From Membranipora membranacea (taxonomy: Eukaryota; Bryozoa; Gymnolaemata; Cheilostomatida; Membraniporidae), in assembly GCA_914767715.1 (NCBI GenBank), contig OU612069.1, forward strand, positions 22,379,387 to 22,443,386: a stretch of 64,000 nt of DNA, written 5' to 3'. Shown here one piece after another: positions 38,901-49,766 of the stretch. Under the pieces are notes generated by a model that saw only the letters and a list, made by a program, of their open reading frames with translations, searched no databases and was not told where the DNA came from. Numbering within the stretch: position 1 is the stretch's first letter; every line of letters starts with the position of its first letter. The translations under genes and the position numbers were made by a program.

Positions 38901-41577
38901 AGCCAGCTGGAGATAAACACAGCTCTGAAATGATTTTTGCACCTGGCCCAAGACTGGAGAGTTTGAGTCGTTCTTCCTTAAAAGCTGGCCTTATAATATA
39001 CATACTACTAACAGAATGCTACCATGTAACTATTCCAAAGCTCCAGTCCCTCCTCTTCAACAGGGCATGGTGAAGAAAACATACTGCTATTGAAGCATCT
39101 GATCAAAGTTAATTACCATAAAGGAGTAAAGCAATCACAGAAAGGAACATTCGCCATTTCGTACAGGTTTGAGGCAGGGAATGTTAGTGATTGGCTAACA
39201 TAACACAACTTTGTTACTTTACACAAGCTTCACCCAAACTACCTGGAATTGGTTGGTGTTAGCTAAAATTAAGTCACCCCACACTAGCTTGAACTAAACT
39301 GTAGCTAATATTTACTCATCTGCGTTGAAATACAGTTGTGATACGGGGAGGTTAATACAACATTGTGTCTTTTGTTGTAAAAAAAACAACAAACGTTTAT
39401 CTATACACTGAATCAACCCACTGCCTTTAATTTACATTATCTTGGTAGATTGGTGGCTATATTAGGTAGCCTGGGTAGGCAGGCCAAGCTATAAAATGGC
39501 TCTCAGATATACCATGCTCCGATTATAAAATTGAATTTTATTTGCCAGACAAACATGATGCTGATCATGTTTGCTTGTTAACATATCGGAAGGCATTGGT
39601 GTCACAGCGCACAAACAGACAAATATTTTGCTAGTGATAAGGAAACCATTAACACCTCTCCCACGTCAATTAAGTAACAGTTAGCCAGTCCACACCCTTA
39701 GGTGACATACTTAGACCACCATATGAGCTGATAAGGTGTATGGTTGAGCTAATCTGGAGCCTAACTAAGTACATAGACTGATCACATCGATCATGACAAG
39801 GTGGAATTTCTACCTCATGATCAGCAAAGGGTGTGGTCCTAAATAAGTTATATGATTTCAGTAGATCCCAAATTGTCAAAAAATATGAAAATGGTATAGA
39901 CCTAACATTGAAATATGAAATATATCCCAAAATGCAATTTTATTGAGGTTGATGTTCTTAAACCACAGACTACTCAATAGACTATCCTCCAGCTTACTGG
40001 AGAACTTAAAAATTAAATAGTCCCTTGCTAATGACGCCTTCAAGTTTTTACCGAAACTGAATCATGGCTTTTGTTTCTGCCCATAGATATCAAAACTCCC
40101 TTTTGCTTCTGCCACATATCTCAAGATTTTGATAAATGTTTCAGCTTTTTGACGGACAGCGAACACACAAACCCTATTTTCACATCAGCCCTGAACTTCT
40201 AGGCGGGGTCAAAGCGCCATGCCACTACCAATATTCAAAATATTTGTCAAACTGAAAATATATGCAGCCATTTGTCGTGTTTTTTTGTGTGACTGTTGTA
40301 TCCTAGTTTATCTTAGGGAAGTTGAACTGTCGATGTCCTGTAAATTTTTGATTTTCAGTTTTTTTGGCCAAGGTTGTTGTGTGTCAATAAGTTGAAATGT
40401 TACAATACCCCCTACATTTGGGCTGAAACTTTCAAAATTGGTCAACAAAATTTTTCCGCCTTTGGTCAACAAAATTTCCCTGTCTTTAGCCCTTCTGCTT
40501 TAAAACCCATGGAAACAGCCCTGTTTCACACTAATTATAGGTACCAGCTAGTGAACTGATACAGAAAAAATCTGGCTAAATTTATCCTAGCATCTTTCTT
40601 TACAAAACACACTTATTATCAGGGATGATTTCAGTAGCAGAACATCTTTTGTGTCATTTGAAAACCGTCACAGCAAACAAACCATCTAAAATAACTGTAA
40701 GTCAAACTGTGTCATATTTTGTAGGAATATTGTTTTATGGTGTATAATTAAGCTGATGATGGTGTAACATTTTAAATGAGGAAAATGGGTCACACGTGTT
40801 TCCATTTTGCATTGACAGCTCAGAAGTTTTGCTATTCAATTATGTGATTATTGCATAAAAACTGTGTCAGCGAAAAAAAAATCTCAGATTCTTACCTGTA
40901 CAATTCACTCCATTCCCTCTAAAGCCTGCATTACACTCACATCCAAATTTAAACGTTTCTGTACTGAAGGCACATTTACCATTCAGTGAGCAGTCCTCTC
41001 CTGCCCCACATGCAGCACCTACAAAATAGATACAATGGAATCACTGAAATCTGTGCCAGTCTAACACTGGATATCTGCCAGAAACCCAGCGTTTATTCGG
41101 CGCAATAACACCTTTACCTAATTTTCTAGGAAGTGAAGACAGATAACCATCAACTCCTGGCCCCCACCGACTAGTAGGAAATCAACTATTGTATTGTACT
41201 TTTTGGACTGTTTTTTCAATACTTTTTACCACAATCTAATCTGATTTAAGATCCTTTCTTTGGTCGTAATAAATCCACGTAGGTACCCAAAAACATACAT
41301 TTAAGCTATCAGATTTGGATAAGGAGATATTGTATCTGTATAGGTGTCAAGTACTCAGGGAACGCAAAATGTGAAAACATACGATATTATTTCTATGATT
41401 TTATGGTTTTGATCTCTCTACGCATCATATTATCATAAGATCTATCAGGAAAAGGAAAGAAAATGTTAAAGCTGTCATGTACTCACCTGCAAGCTGTATA
41501 TGGATAAGAAGTAAGAAAACGGCAGCAAAAGTTAGCTGATTAACTCCTGAGATCGATCTGGCGATCAGAGACGCCAT
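29164..41577 (-). CDS. Mucin gene B: EGF/ShK-like/mucin type I membrane protein
   Basis: Complete 14-exon model, 1812 aa. Exons in transcription order: 41487-41577, 40896-41018, 38350-38484, 37626-37748, 36767-36895, 34567-36491, 33742-34222, 33126-33254, 31619-32997, 30823-31256, 30341-30483, 29865-29986, 29512-29571, 29164-29328. All junctions are GT-AG and phases agree throughout. Order: signal peptide (1-30), four EGF-like exons, cbEGF plus mucin stalk with three ShK-like domains, C-x7-Y-x-C/furin module 1, short mucin, EGF, cbEGF plus mucin stalk 2, module 2, transmembrane helix (about 1669-1692), 115-residue tail. The start is the Met of a clear signal peptide, MASLIARSISGVNQL. Weakest point is the acceptor of the 60-nt exon. 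It is a tandem paralogue of gene A. Role unknown; it is likely a glycosylated cell-surface receptor or adhesion protein. Confidence 0.88.
30032..30104. repeat. 33-bp stem hairpin in gene B intron
   Basis: 30032-30064 pairs with 30072-30104 at 28 of 33 positions, with a 7-base loop. It contains 'agccttgtcac' and 'gttttggttt'. It lies between the transmembrane and first tail exon of gene B. Confidence 0.75.
30341..30483 (-). CDS. Gene B transmembrane exon
   Basis: Starts with a short Cys pair (C-D-F-W-W-I-G-A-D-C), possibly an EGF remnant, then a 24-residue hydrophobic helix (AFIGIMIACAILVIIVMITV and onward) and a basic stop-transfer HSRKK. Acceptor phase 2 and donor phase 1 are identical to the gene A equivalent at 50116-50279. 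Confidence 0.9.
30594..30642. repeat. Short hairpin, 'ttggctctgattggtggg' family
   Basis: 'ttggctctgattggtggg' pairs perfectly with 'cccaccaatcagagccaa'. It is the best-preserved copy of the family seen also at 10443 and 31319. Confidence 0.8.
30823..31256 (-). CDS. Gene B juxtamembrane module 2 exon
   Basis: Residues 1506-1649. The pattern C-x7-Y-x-C is at 1524-1534, followed by the basic site SSRRRRA (1546-1549), a consensus furin-type R-x-R-R. The downstream half has a helical look, with an L-x-x-I-Q pattern and FKDRVTGV. That half is alignable to YKDKISGV in gene A exon 50846-51282. It sits where many mucins carry a SEA domain, but I see no SEA autoproteolysis motif. Confidence 0.88.
31319..31369. 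repeat. Short hairpin, 'ttggctctgattggtggg' family
   Basis: 'ttggctctgatttgtgggtgg' pairs imperfectly with 'ccacccactaaacagagcca'. It lies in a gene B intron and is a diverged family copy. Confidence 0.65.
31619..32997 (-). CDS. Gene B cbEGF plus mucin stalk 2 exon
   Basis: Residues 1046-1505. Opens with a calcium-binding EGF (DVDECTLKTNNC...GFAGDGVVC), then about 380 residues of Thr/Ser/Pro-rich sequence without a fixed-length repeat, an O-glycosylation stalk. It ends with a short hydrophobic beta-like segment, EEQYIVIRVAISYT, at a phase-0 donor. Absence of an exact repeat contrasts with the homogenised stalks of gene A. Confidence 0.92.
33126..33254 (-). CDS. Gene B internal EGF-like exon
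   Basis: 43 codons, phase 1-1. Six cysteines: LCPDMSNIC, NSKC, YQCQC and GVC. It resembles exon 36767-36895 (ACPDSSHIC) and gene A exon 63258-63380 (MCPYASHVC), a distinct EGF subtype with a CP-x4-[HN]-[IV]-C start. Confidence 0.9.
33742..34222 (-). CDS. Gene B module 1 and short mucin exon
   Basis: Residues 843-1002. C-x7-Y-x-C is at 858-868 (CVDISSIEYKC), followed by the basic site SARHKRA (882-885), a furin-type R-x-K-R. Then comes a Ser/Thr-rich stretch of about 90 residues. Donor phase 1 joins the EGF exon at 33254. Confidence 0.88.
34567..36491 (-). CDS. Gene B cbEGF, mucin stalk 1 and three ShK-like domains
   Basis: Residues 201-842. A cbEGF (DIDECLEKTDSC...GYEGDGTKC) is followed by about 350 Thr-rich residues. 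Three six-cysteine ShK-like (ShKT/SXC) domains follow at about residues 590-622, 652-685 and 725-758. Each has the pattern CP-x(6)-C, C, then F-x-V-x(3)-CPI-[ST]-CG-x-C. They are separated by short Ser/Thr linkers. ShK-like domains are widespread in metazoan secreted and surface proteins and need not be toxic. Here they interrupt a mucin stalk, an unusual placement. The exon ends in phase 0 at MVER. Confidence 0.92.
36767..38484 (-). CDS. Gene B N-terminal EGF exons 3-5
   Basis: Three phase 1-1 exons: 38350-38484 (DVDECTEMTDDC, cbEGF), 37626-37748 (EIDECESSPC, cbEGF) and 36767-36895 (CPDSSHIC-type EGF). The D/E-x-D/N-E-C start is the calcium-binding signature. The last two have counterparts in gene A at 63852-63986 and 63258-63380 in the same order, showing shared ancestry of the ectodomains. 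Confidence 0.92.
37267..37374. repeat. 11-bp tandem repeat 'taactggcggt'
   Basis: About nine units of 11 bp in a gene B intron, with a few variants (ggagat, ggcggc). Confidence 0.9.
38485..40895. other. Intron 2 of gene B (2.4 kb)
   Basis: The largest intron of gene B. No tRNA-like head, RT motif or clear inverted repeat recognised in it. Confidence 0.6.
40896..41577 (-). CDS. Gene B signal peptide exon and first EGF exon
   Basis: Exon 41487-41577 encodes MASLIARSISGVNQL, then a hydrophobic core FAAVFLLLIHIQLA, a classical signal peptide. It ends in phase 1. Exon 40896-41018 is an EGF (CGAGEDCSLNGKC...GFRGNGVNC). The first exon sits 36 kb to the left of the last visible gene A EGF exon. It defines the 5' end of the coding region. 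Confidence 0.9.
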
Positions 41578-42186
41578 TGTCCTGTATATTCTGGAATTCT
41601 ACTTAAATTCACTGCTAATGTATAATGTCAGTATTCTGCCTCTGTCTACTAACAAATAACTGCTACTGCCTGACGGTGAAGCTTACAGTTCACGCTCTTG
41701 GTTTGAAGACTTGACAATATCTGAATGCCTTCCCTTATTCAGCCTCGTCAGCATTAAATGGGAAACTGGGTTGGTCCCGAAATCAGAATCATAGTCATGA
41801 GAAGGAATTATGATTATTGATACCGAGTTTTGAGTAGCAGAATTAGAAGGTATTTATTCCTGATAACAATTTCAGAACTAGTGGTACGCAGCGAAAGCTC
41901 ATGGCGATTAATACTTTTGGCAAATATTAGTTTATTCTTCCAATTGATAAGTTTGGTCATCTTTGGTTTACCAAATTTAACCCATTAGTCACATATATAC
42001 CGGATCGCTCACAGTGATTCACATATGTACATGCTCTTCATCCAAGACTAGCCTCCTCCAATCAAAATGTGTGGGTGTTGGAACACTACGGCCACTGTGC
42101 CCTGACGCAATATTTAACCTAATTATGATGCTACGTACGGTGAATGTGGGAGAGGAACCAGCTGATCTAAATTTATCTGACAAAAA

Positions 42187-42588
42187 AACCCGATTGTATT
42201 AAATTATGAATCTGACATCACTCAACCATTATTTTTCTATTTTGATGCCTGCTCATGTATTTCTTTCCCATAATATATACTAACAGTAATCAGATCGCTT
42301 CTCGGCCTATTGGCTAAGATCAAAGTGTCATGGCTAATGGCTGATTAGTGCCTGTTTCAGTTTCTGGCAGCTTGCTGCACACTCACGATTAGGAGGTCCA
42401 CCATGGCCTCACCTCTAAGATGCATTCTAGCTTGCTAGGATGTATCACACTCTCAGTATGAGGACTCCGGGCAACTTGCGTCCCTCTTTAGGGGCAGCCC
42501 ACCCTCTGTTTTGTCATAAACAGGGGGTAATCAGAAAAAAAACGATCGCATTAAATTATGAATCTGACTTGACTCAACCATTATTTGC
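42187..42588. mobile_element. U2 snRNA-headed repeat, copy 1, between direct repeats
   Basis: Starting at about 42295 the sequence ATCGCTTCTCGGCCTATTGG and the following CTAAGATCAAAGTGT match the first 34 bases of U2 snRNA with one mismatch and one inserted base. It then departs from U2. The following 200 bases are shared with the copy at about 43291-43500, so this is a repeat family with a U2-like head, not a U2 gene. It ends in an A-run (42535-42542). A diverged direct repeat of about 45 bp (attaaattatgaatctgac...ctcaaccattatt) flanks it at about 42198 and 42550. Confidence 0.75.
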
Positions 42589-43290
42589 TGTTTTAATTTG
42601 GTTGTTGTACTCTTCCCCATGACGCTAAAAGTAACAGTACTAGACTTGCAAATGAGATATTGTAGAGGATAAGGGCGTGTTATGGAAGATGTATGGTAAG
42701 GGTCCATTACTGATGGGGGACAATTCAGAGTTACTGTTGATTCAAGTCTAGCACATAATATAATCAGGACTAAATGGCTTAAAAAGAGCCTTCACTCTAC
42801 CAGGAGGAAGATAATCTGAGCAATAAATTGATTTTTAGCCAAATGATTGATGACATCGAATTTCAATATAAAAATTAATCATACAACCAAGTTAAGTGAC
42901 AGGGAAAGCCTGAGAACACGGCGTTTATTAACTACTGCAGGAAGAGCATTCAACCACATTATTCCCCTAGAGTAGAATGCTGTTTTTTGGTTTTTGAGTT
43001 TCTGAGAGTTGAGCACTATGAAGTAACGTTGTTTCATCAAGTTAACGCTAACAATATCAGACAGAGAAAACTAATATACGGCTTCACTCAGCAGAACAAT
43101 CAGATAACGATTTTCTAAGAATTTTATGGAATGACCCCCAAGGTTTGTAACCAAATATTAGAAGATGTAAAGAAGTAGAGGCACTTTGGTAACTTTGTTT
43201 ACCCTCCAGGCAAGTGACATTTGGACAGAAATGACTCAGTGTCTGAATAACATAAGATGATAATTTTTTTTGATGACCTCATGAAAGTGT

Positions 43291-43505
43291 TCTTCTCAGC
43301 CTATTGCCTAAGATCAAAGTGTCACTGCCACTGGCTGAGTAGTTTCAGTGTCGGCAGCTTGCTGCACATCCAGTTCAGGTCTTCCATGGCCTCATCTGGG
43401 ATCCATTCTAGTTTTCTGGGATGGATCACATTCTCAGTATGAGAATTTATGGCACCTTGCATCCCATTTTAGGGGCAGCCCAATCTTTTGTTTCTCACAA
43501 AACAG
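43291..43505 (+). mobile_element. U2 snRNA-headed repeat, copy 2
   Basis: Begins CTTCTCAGCCTATTGCCTAA, then GATCAAAGTGTCA. It shares body segments with copy 1: 'ggcagcttgctgcacat/c', 'ccatggcctcatct', 'attctagt/ct', 'ggatggatcaca', 'ctcagtatgag' and 'aggggcagccca'. It is diverged and truncated at the very 5' end. Confidence 0.75.
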
Positions 43506-44238
43506 CAAGCAAGTCTGCATCATTTGTATTGTGGTGAATTTTTTTCCATTTCGCTGTAAATGTGGCAATGTATTAAAATGTAAATTTAATTGATGCGCAG
43601 CAATATTTAGTCACATGTTCGATCCCGAGCCCATTTCTCTTATCTGGATTTGCATTGTTATTGTGTAAGCGCACAGGGGAGTAAACTAAAGAGCACAGGG
43701 GAGTAAACTAAATAGCAGACTGCTAGACGTATAAGATTCGATGTATAAACACTTGTGGTGTAAATCTGCGTAACAGGTGATAAGATGTTACCTGTAAACT
43801 CGGTAATTATAACTGCCTTATCAGCTATACACCAAATTACACCATAGCCTCAGATTCAAACTTGAAACAGGTTGATGAGTTCAGGGTGTGATACATGAAT
43901 TAGACTCGATAAAGAGAAGGGAAAAGTTGATGTATAGAAGTTTTTTTGGCGTGTCTTTTTTTATGATCTTGACTGGTGTCACTCAATGCTTGGTAGTGAC
44001 ATTCCATCAACTCACCAATATTAGCCAATTTTTATGCAATGCACTTTCAAAGCCTGCACCCGCTGAACTGTTCGATATATAGCAGACAATGGCTGCGCCT
44101 TTCAACTAATGAACCTCACCCACTCACCCCAAAAATTGTAATTCTGCGATGTATAACCAACAAGCTGTATATACAACAAACATTATAAGTACTGAATCTT
44201 TTTAGAGTAATTGCTGGTTGTATAGATAAATCGATGCC

Positions 44239-44667
44239 CCTTGCTTGTATCTGACTAGTGGTGAACCTAGGGCTATGAGGTAGCTGGTTTAGTAATGATG
44301 TTTGCTCCTGTGCTACAAACCGCACCACACCCTTATATGGGATTAGTAGATCAAATCTTGTTATGATAGAGAACTGTCCCAACTAATCCCTTAGATCACG
44401 ATACATAGCACAGCTTGATACGCTCGGCAACGACTTAAAATCAACAGTTTGGTTTGCGAATTCAAAAATGAGTTGTAATTGGAAGTTTTCGAAAATATAC
44501 TGGTCGCCTAAAATGTCAGCTGAAAGCCTACTTAATTTATATCACTTGCAGCTGATGACAAGGTCCAGACACATAAATAATACCAGGCCCCTTTTCCAGG
44601 TACTATCTATCTCTATCTGTTAACTCAGGATACTTTCTTGTTGGGCCTTCCAGCGATTGTAGCACCT
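44239..44667. repeat. 430-bp segmental duplicate, copy without MITE
   Basis: About 90% similar by eye to 44933-45661 once the MITE there is removed. At 44553-44573 it reads straight through 'gacaaggtccagacacataa', preserving the pre-insertion (empty) site. Confidence 0.9.
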
Positions 44668-44810
44668 ACTCGTCCATGGCCATATTTGGGAGGGGGTAAA
44701 CATACATTATTCAAATGTGATCATTCTCTGAAATTAGCTTGTAACTAACTGCACCTGTTCCAAATTCTCAAACCACCCAGGAGTTATGAGATATATCCAC
44801 ACAAGGCCGT

Positions 44811-44895
44811 GAGGGCTGGAACAACCAACATTGAAACCCCCCCCCCCTTCGACAGCGGGACTCAACCCAAGACTCCTGCAGCACTAATCACCATC
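44811..44895 (-). mobile_element. Diverged tRNA-headed SINE fragment
   Basis: It carries 'ctggaacaaccaacattgaa', a C-run, and an antisense B-box-like 'gcgggactcaaccc'. It is related to the SINE at 15739-16220 and lies between the two copies of the 430-bp duplicate. Confidence 0.5.
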
Positions 44896-44932
44896 AACAG
44901 AAAAAATGTGTAGATTTCCTTAGACTTTTCAC

Positions 44933-45661
44933 CCTTGCTTGTATCTGGCTAGTGGTGACCCTACGGCTATGAGGTAGCTGGTTTAGTAATGATGTTTGCT
45001 CCCGTGCTACACACCACACCACACCCTTATATGGGATTAGTAGATTAAATCTTGTTATGATAGAGAACTGTCCCAACTAATCCCTTAGATCACGATACAT
45101 AGCACGGCTTGATACGCTCTCGGCAACGACTTAAAATCAACAGTTTGGTTTGCGAATTCGAAAATGAGTTGTAATTAGATTGTTTCAAAAATATACTGGT
45201 CGCCTAAAATGTCAACTGAAAGCCTACATAATTTATATCACTGGCACCTGATGACAAGGTCCAGACCACTGAATTAGATTCTTCTCTTAGAATGGAAATA
45301 GTATCATAGCGTTATACGGCTAGGACACTAAACACAGGGACCCATCTGACTGTTATCTGATTGGCTGTCCCTAGTAGCATGAATAATTAGCCTGAGAAAT
45401 TGTCTTGTTTACAAAATTGCAAACAGTAATTATACCCCTACAGTGTCGATGATTAGGGCATTTCTAGATTGCTACTAGGGACTGGCTATTTTTGCAAGCC
45501 TTTTGATTTGCAAAAGAAAGCTAATGATGCTATTCCAGATATGGAATTCAATGGTCCAGACACATAAACAATACCAGGCCCTTTTTCCAGGTACTATCTA
45601 GCTCTGCCTGTTCACTCAGCATACTTTCTTGTTGGCCTCCCTCCGAGTGATTATAGCACCT
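44933..45661. repeat. 430-bp segmental duplicate, copy with MITE
   Basis: Second copy of 44239-44667, interrupted after GTCCAGAC by the MITE at 45267-45553 and resuming with a repeated GTCCAGAC. Confidence 0.9.
45267..45553. mobile_element. hAT-like MITE, copy 2
   Basis: 287 bp, termini CACTGAATT...AATTCAATG, perfect 8-bp flanking duplication GTCCAGAC (45259-45266 and 45554-45561). The empty site is preserved in the paralogous segment at 44553-44573. Same family as 13468-13755. Confidence 0.93.
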
Positions 45662-45664
45662 AGT

Positions 45665-45735
45665 TGTATATATACATATACATATATATATATATAAATG
45701 TATATATATATAATATATGCATACATATATATTAC
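45665..45735. repeat. TA/TACA microsatellite
   Basis: Simple repeat of tatata/tacata units directly after the 430-bp duplicate. Confidence 0.9.
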
Positions 45736-48573
45736 GCAGTGGGGTGATGCAGGTAATATAGGCATGTAGTACCCTATATCATCATTATGTAGGCTTCTCT
45801 CAATCAAAAAATCAATGAAATTGCAGCGTGTCAAAAAAAAATTGGATAAAAATATCCGAACATTTCCCGTGTTGCTGTTTTTGGCATTTCGATGTCAACA
45901 AAAAACCCACCTGTGGTCGAAATAAAATGGCAATACCAGCATTTTTTCGGCGACATGACAGATCTTTCCCAAACCTAGAGATGATGTCTATGGCAAGCTG
46001 CCATTCTTATGAATCAGTATTTGAGTCTTAGCCTTAGTCTAAGTGCTTAGACGGCTCCATTGCGAGTTAGTGGCATTTCATTTGGTTGATAATGTAATGC
46101 CATTAACTCTAGAGTAGCCTATAAAAATGGCATTCCACGTGTAAAAGTGCATATCCACTGCAGAATTTTCCATCAGATTTTGCCATTTTTTGAGAGCAAC
46201 CAAAAAAATCTTATGTGATACTGTCCCTATTTTGGTGTAAACATATCTTCAACCCCTGTTTTTTATCATACATATTGCACCCAGCCAGCACAAATAAAAC
46301 AAATTCTCCAAAACTAAAAGTTTTGATTTCAAGGCAGTTAATTTTTATTACATCACAATATTTCTGTATAAATATGTTATTGTTAAATGAGTAGCATATG
46401 CAAAATCAGCTCTATATATTCCATAGAAATATTTTGATCCACTCAGATTAAAAAAACATCACAGACTTTTATCAGTGCCACACGTTGTCTACTACTAAAA
46501 TGTGGATAACAAATCAAAAATATATGTCTATCCCATACCGATGATGTGATTATTTATCCCCTATTGTAACTAAAGTTTTGACAAAAAAACTCTGAAACTT
46601 CCATACTGTCTCAAATGTTACACAAATGTCTACAGAGGTACAAATACGCGTTTATAGAAAATTTGAATCATGTGAAAGCGGCTTAAATGTTATAGAACCA
46701 AGAACATTGTATCCATTTCATATATATACACTTGAGGAGACAAGTATTTGCAGGAGGAAAGAGTCGGCAATACAATTTCTTGAAGGAGCCAACTTTAAAA
46801 GTCAGCTAGTATTTAGTCCCCTTTTTATTTTATATAGACTCTCGTCTCAGCTAGCCAAAGTTTAGTGCTTGCTTCATAAGGCCAACCCCAAACTAGGTTG
46901 AGTAAACTCTACCTGATAATTACTCCTCCAGGGTAACATAAGCTCTGATTATAAATATAGTAATATGTTTCTTAATCATGGTGGCACAATAAACGATGAG
47001 AAAGAGCTACTAAGTGAATACCTGATGGCAGCATAGAATATAATAGGTGTAAATACCGCTGAAGAAGAGGGGGATAATTAACACGATACAAGTGTCTGAC
47101 TGATGTAACCATATCACAAGTCCAGAGACTGTCTTCCCTTGTGTTTTTATACGTCATTTATATGTTGTTTATTCATTGTGAAGGTGGAATTCTGGTTCAG
47201 TTATAGTCTTCTTTTGGCACTTCGTCTGCCTGTAAATATTCAATAAAAACCAGAATTGAATAACTGTTCTCAGGGCCATAGTTTAGAAAGAGTAGTAGGG
47301 GAGGCAAAAGGCACACCGGCTGGGTCATTTGTCAGGTTCTCTGTGGGGTCCCAGCTTCCAATAGTGTACAGGAATATAAATAGCAAATGGCAGTTCCAAA
47401 GGAGCTTTTTCGGATATTGATCATTCAATTATTACGTTTTTAACTTTATATCTTGTTTTGGTTAGTCAGTGCCTGCGGATCTGGAATACCCCAAACAGAA
47501 TAAGATTAAGGTAAACCTGGATAATTGAAGAAGCACACTAATAATTTATAACTACCACCAAATTAAGAGGGAATGCTGGCTGCTTTGGCTTCTAATGGGT
47601 GTAAGGAATAAAATTACCATCGGAGGTGATTCTAACTTATTTAATCTCAAAGAAGGGCGTAACGTATAATGGTACACATATCAAACACTCATGACTTCCT
47701 TGTCGGCTATTTTTAGATCAAGTTTAATCTTTTAAAACCTGCTTATCAGTAGAACTGATCAACTGATTTAAACTTTAGAGAGGAAACTGCTGGGAAGGGG
47801 GGGGGGGAGAGTGCCCGATGACATTTTGAATTAAACGTTTTATCAGTACCTTTCACTAGATCAAACACTAACCAAATATCAGATACGGTTTTATTTTCAT
47901 GAAATTCCAAAGACTGCATAACAATTGTGACATGAAACAGTCTGAAGAAGGACTTGGTCATATAAGTTTCATTGTGATTTTCAATGCAGTACGGGTTGAG
48001 AATTCATAAAATAAACAATGGTGGTACTAGGAGCTGCATCCTCTCTTGTCAAGGGTGGACAACCTTACAGTGACATTACCAGCTTTTGCTATTGCATCAT
48101 GACTGAGCTTCACAAATGTCGAATTGCTTTCCTAACACAGAGCTAAGGGTGTGGCAATAAAATTTGCTTCCATGCCATGTCTTCAACTGTTTCAAGAGTG
48201 ATATTAGCTTAACCGATGAGAAAATCTTGGACTTGGACTTGGCCTGCAAAACTGAAACTTCTCCTCCCCCCCCCCATCTCATTCACAAGGTGCATAAACT
48301 TATTCACTCGATGAACTTGATTTACATTTACATTCTCATTCATTGAAGTCTACAACATTCCCAAACATATACATTCCTTCAATAAAATCTGTGTGCACTG
48401 TTTGGTATAAGACCAAAGATTGCCTGAGATCCCTGTAACAACACTAATTCAGTACTGGGGGGAAGGAGGGGGGCTGCAATAGACTGACAAAGCAGCTCAA
48501 GATTCTCCCCGATAACAAAGGAACTGATAGATCTTAAGCAATAGATGCACAAGGATAGGGGTAACTGTATAGG
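45736..48573. other. Intergenic region downstream of mucin gene A
   Basis: No exon series, RNA gene or named element recognised. It has short homopolymer runs (G at 47798-47806, C at 48268-48276). Confidence 0.45.
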
Positions 48574-49766
48574 TTATCTCACCTTGCCATCACCAGATCC
48601 GAAGCTGGTAGTTGGTATATAAGAGCTCCAGGCCCGGGCTCCTGAGAATCTCACATTGTCTGGATCTATCGACGAGGTTCTACTGATAGGCAGACTGGAT
48701 CTATCGGGGTTCTGCTGGTGTGACTTAGCTTTGCCTTTGTCTGTTTTATTCTGTAACAGTAATGTTTAATAAATTGAAATCATATATATACTAATTAATA
48801 AGTATTTATATTTATTTACATTTATTTATATTTAATTTTATCCATTAATATTTATTGATATTTAGGTATATTTATTCATACTTATTTTTATTTATTCATA
48901 TTTATTGATATGAATAAATGTTTATTTTTATTTATTAATATATTTTCATTTATTTATATTTATTTACATTTATTTTTATTTACTCATATTTATTTATATT
49001 TACTGATATATATTTATTTTTATTCATTCATATTTATTTATATTCATTGATATTTATATATATTTATTTATATCTTTATGATTGCAATATAGAAGATCGA
49101 TATTTCATTTTGAGATTTTCTATTTGGGTTCAATGACTGGTTAAAATGTGTATAACTTCATATCTTACAAAAACTTCTCTGACAATATAGCTACTAGTAC
49201 TAGAGAGATCATCGAACGCTTTAGCTCAAACATTGGTCTGCTTGACTGTTAGTAGATGTATTTCACCAACTTTCCTACCCACCAGTAGCTGACAACGTGA
49301 CGCAGCTTTTGGCAGCCAGGACCAAAGTTTGAAAGCTAGCTAGGTTAGGAGTTACTGTGTGTTCAGTTTGAAGGATACAGAGTTGGCATGCTGAGCTAAA
49401 GTGTTTGTCTTGGGTTCAAAATACTGATCTAATACGTTGATTTCCATGTGTTACTGATGCCCCGGACTTGATAGTTTGAACCTGATAACTTGCAGCTAGG
49501 AGCAACTGGTGCAATCATTGTAGCCTTGCACCTAAGGCAACTCATTTTTTTGTGTCATTGCAACAAATATGTATGTATGTATGTATGTTATTATATATAC
49601 ATGTATATGTATGCATACATGATATATATAATATATAACCATATAGTACATACCAGGTAGTTCATGTTAGTATATCGCCTCATGGCATTAAGCTCTGTCG
49701 TGGCGCGAAGTATTGCCATGTTTCCGTTTGGTTCATACTGGTTTGCTTCATCATCCTCTTTCGCTG
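48574..49766 (-). CDS. Gene A cytoplasmic tail exons
   Basis: Exon 49654-49766 (phase 1 in, 0 out) and terminal exon 48574-48750. They carry basic and Ser-rich segments and [10 protein letters not shown] near the end, shared with gene B. No catalytic domain. The stop is TAA at 48574-48576. The intron between them (48751-49653) holds a long AT-rich tandem region. Confidence 0.78.

Noticed and set aside
42295-42340. Functional U2 snRNA gene
   Set aside because: Homology stops after about 34 bases, the branch-site recognition region and Sm site are not preserved, and the body is shared with a second repeat copy.
44116-45076. Related minus-strand frames starting MGQFSIITRF in both 430-bp duplicates
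   Set aside because: Similarity follows from the DNA duplication itself. The frames diverge and stop at different places, and no protein family is recognisable.
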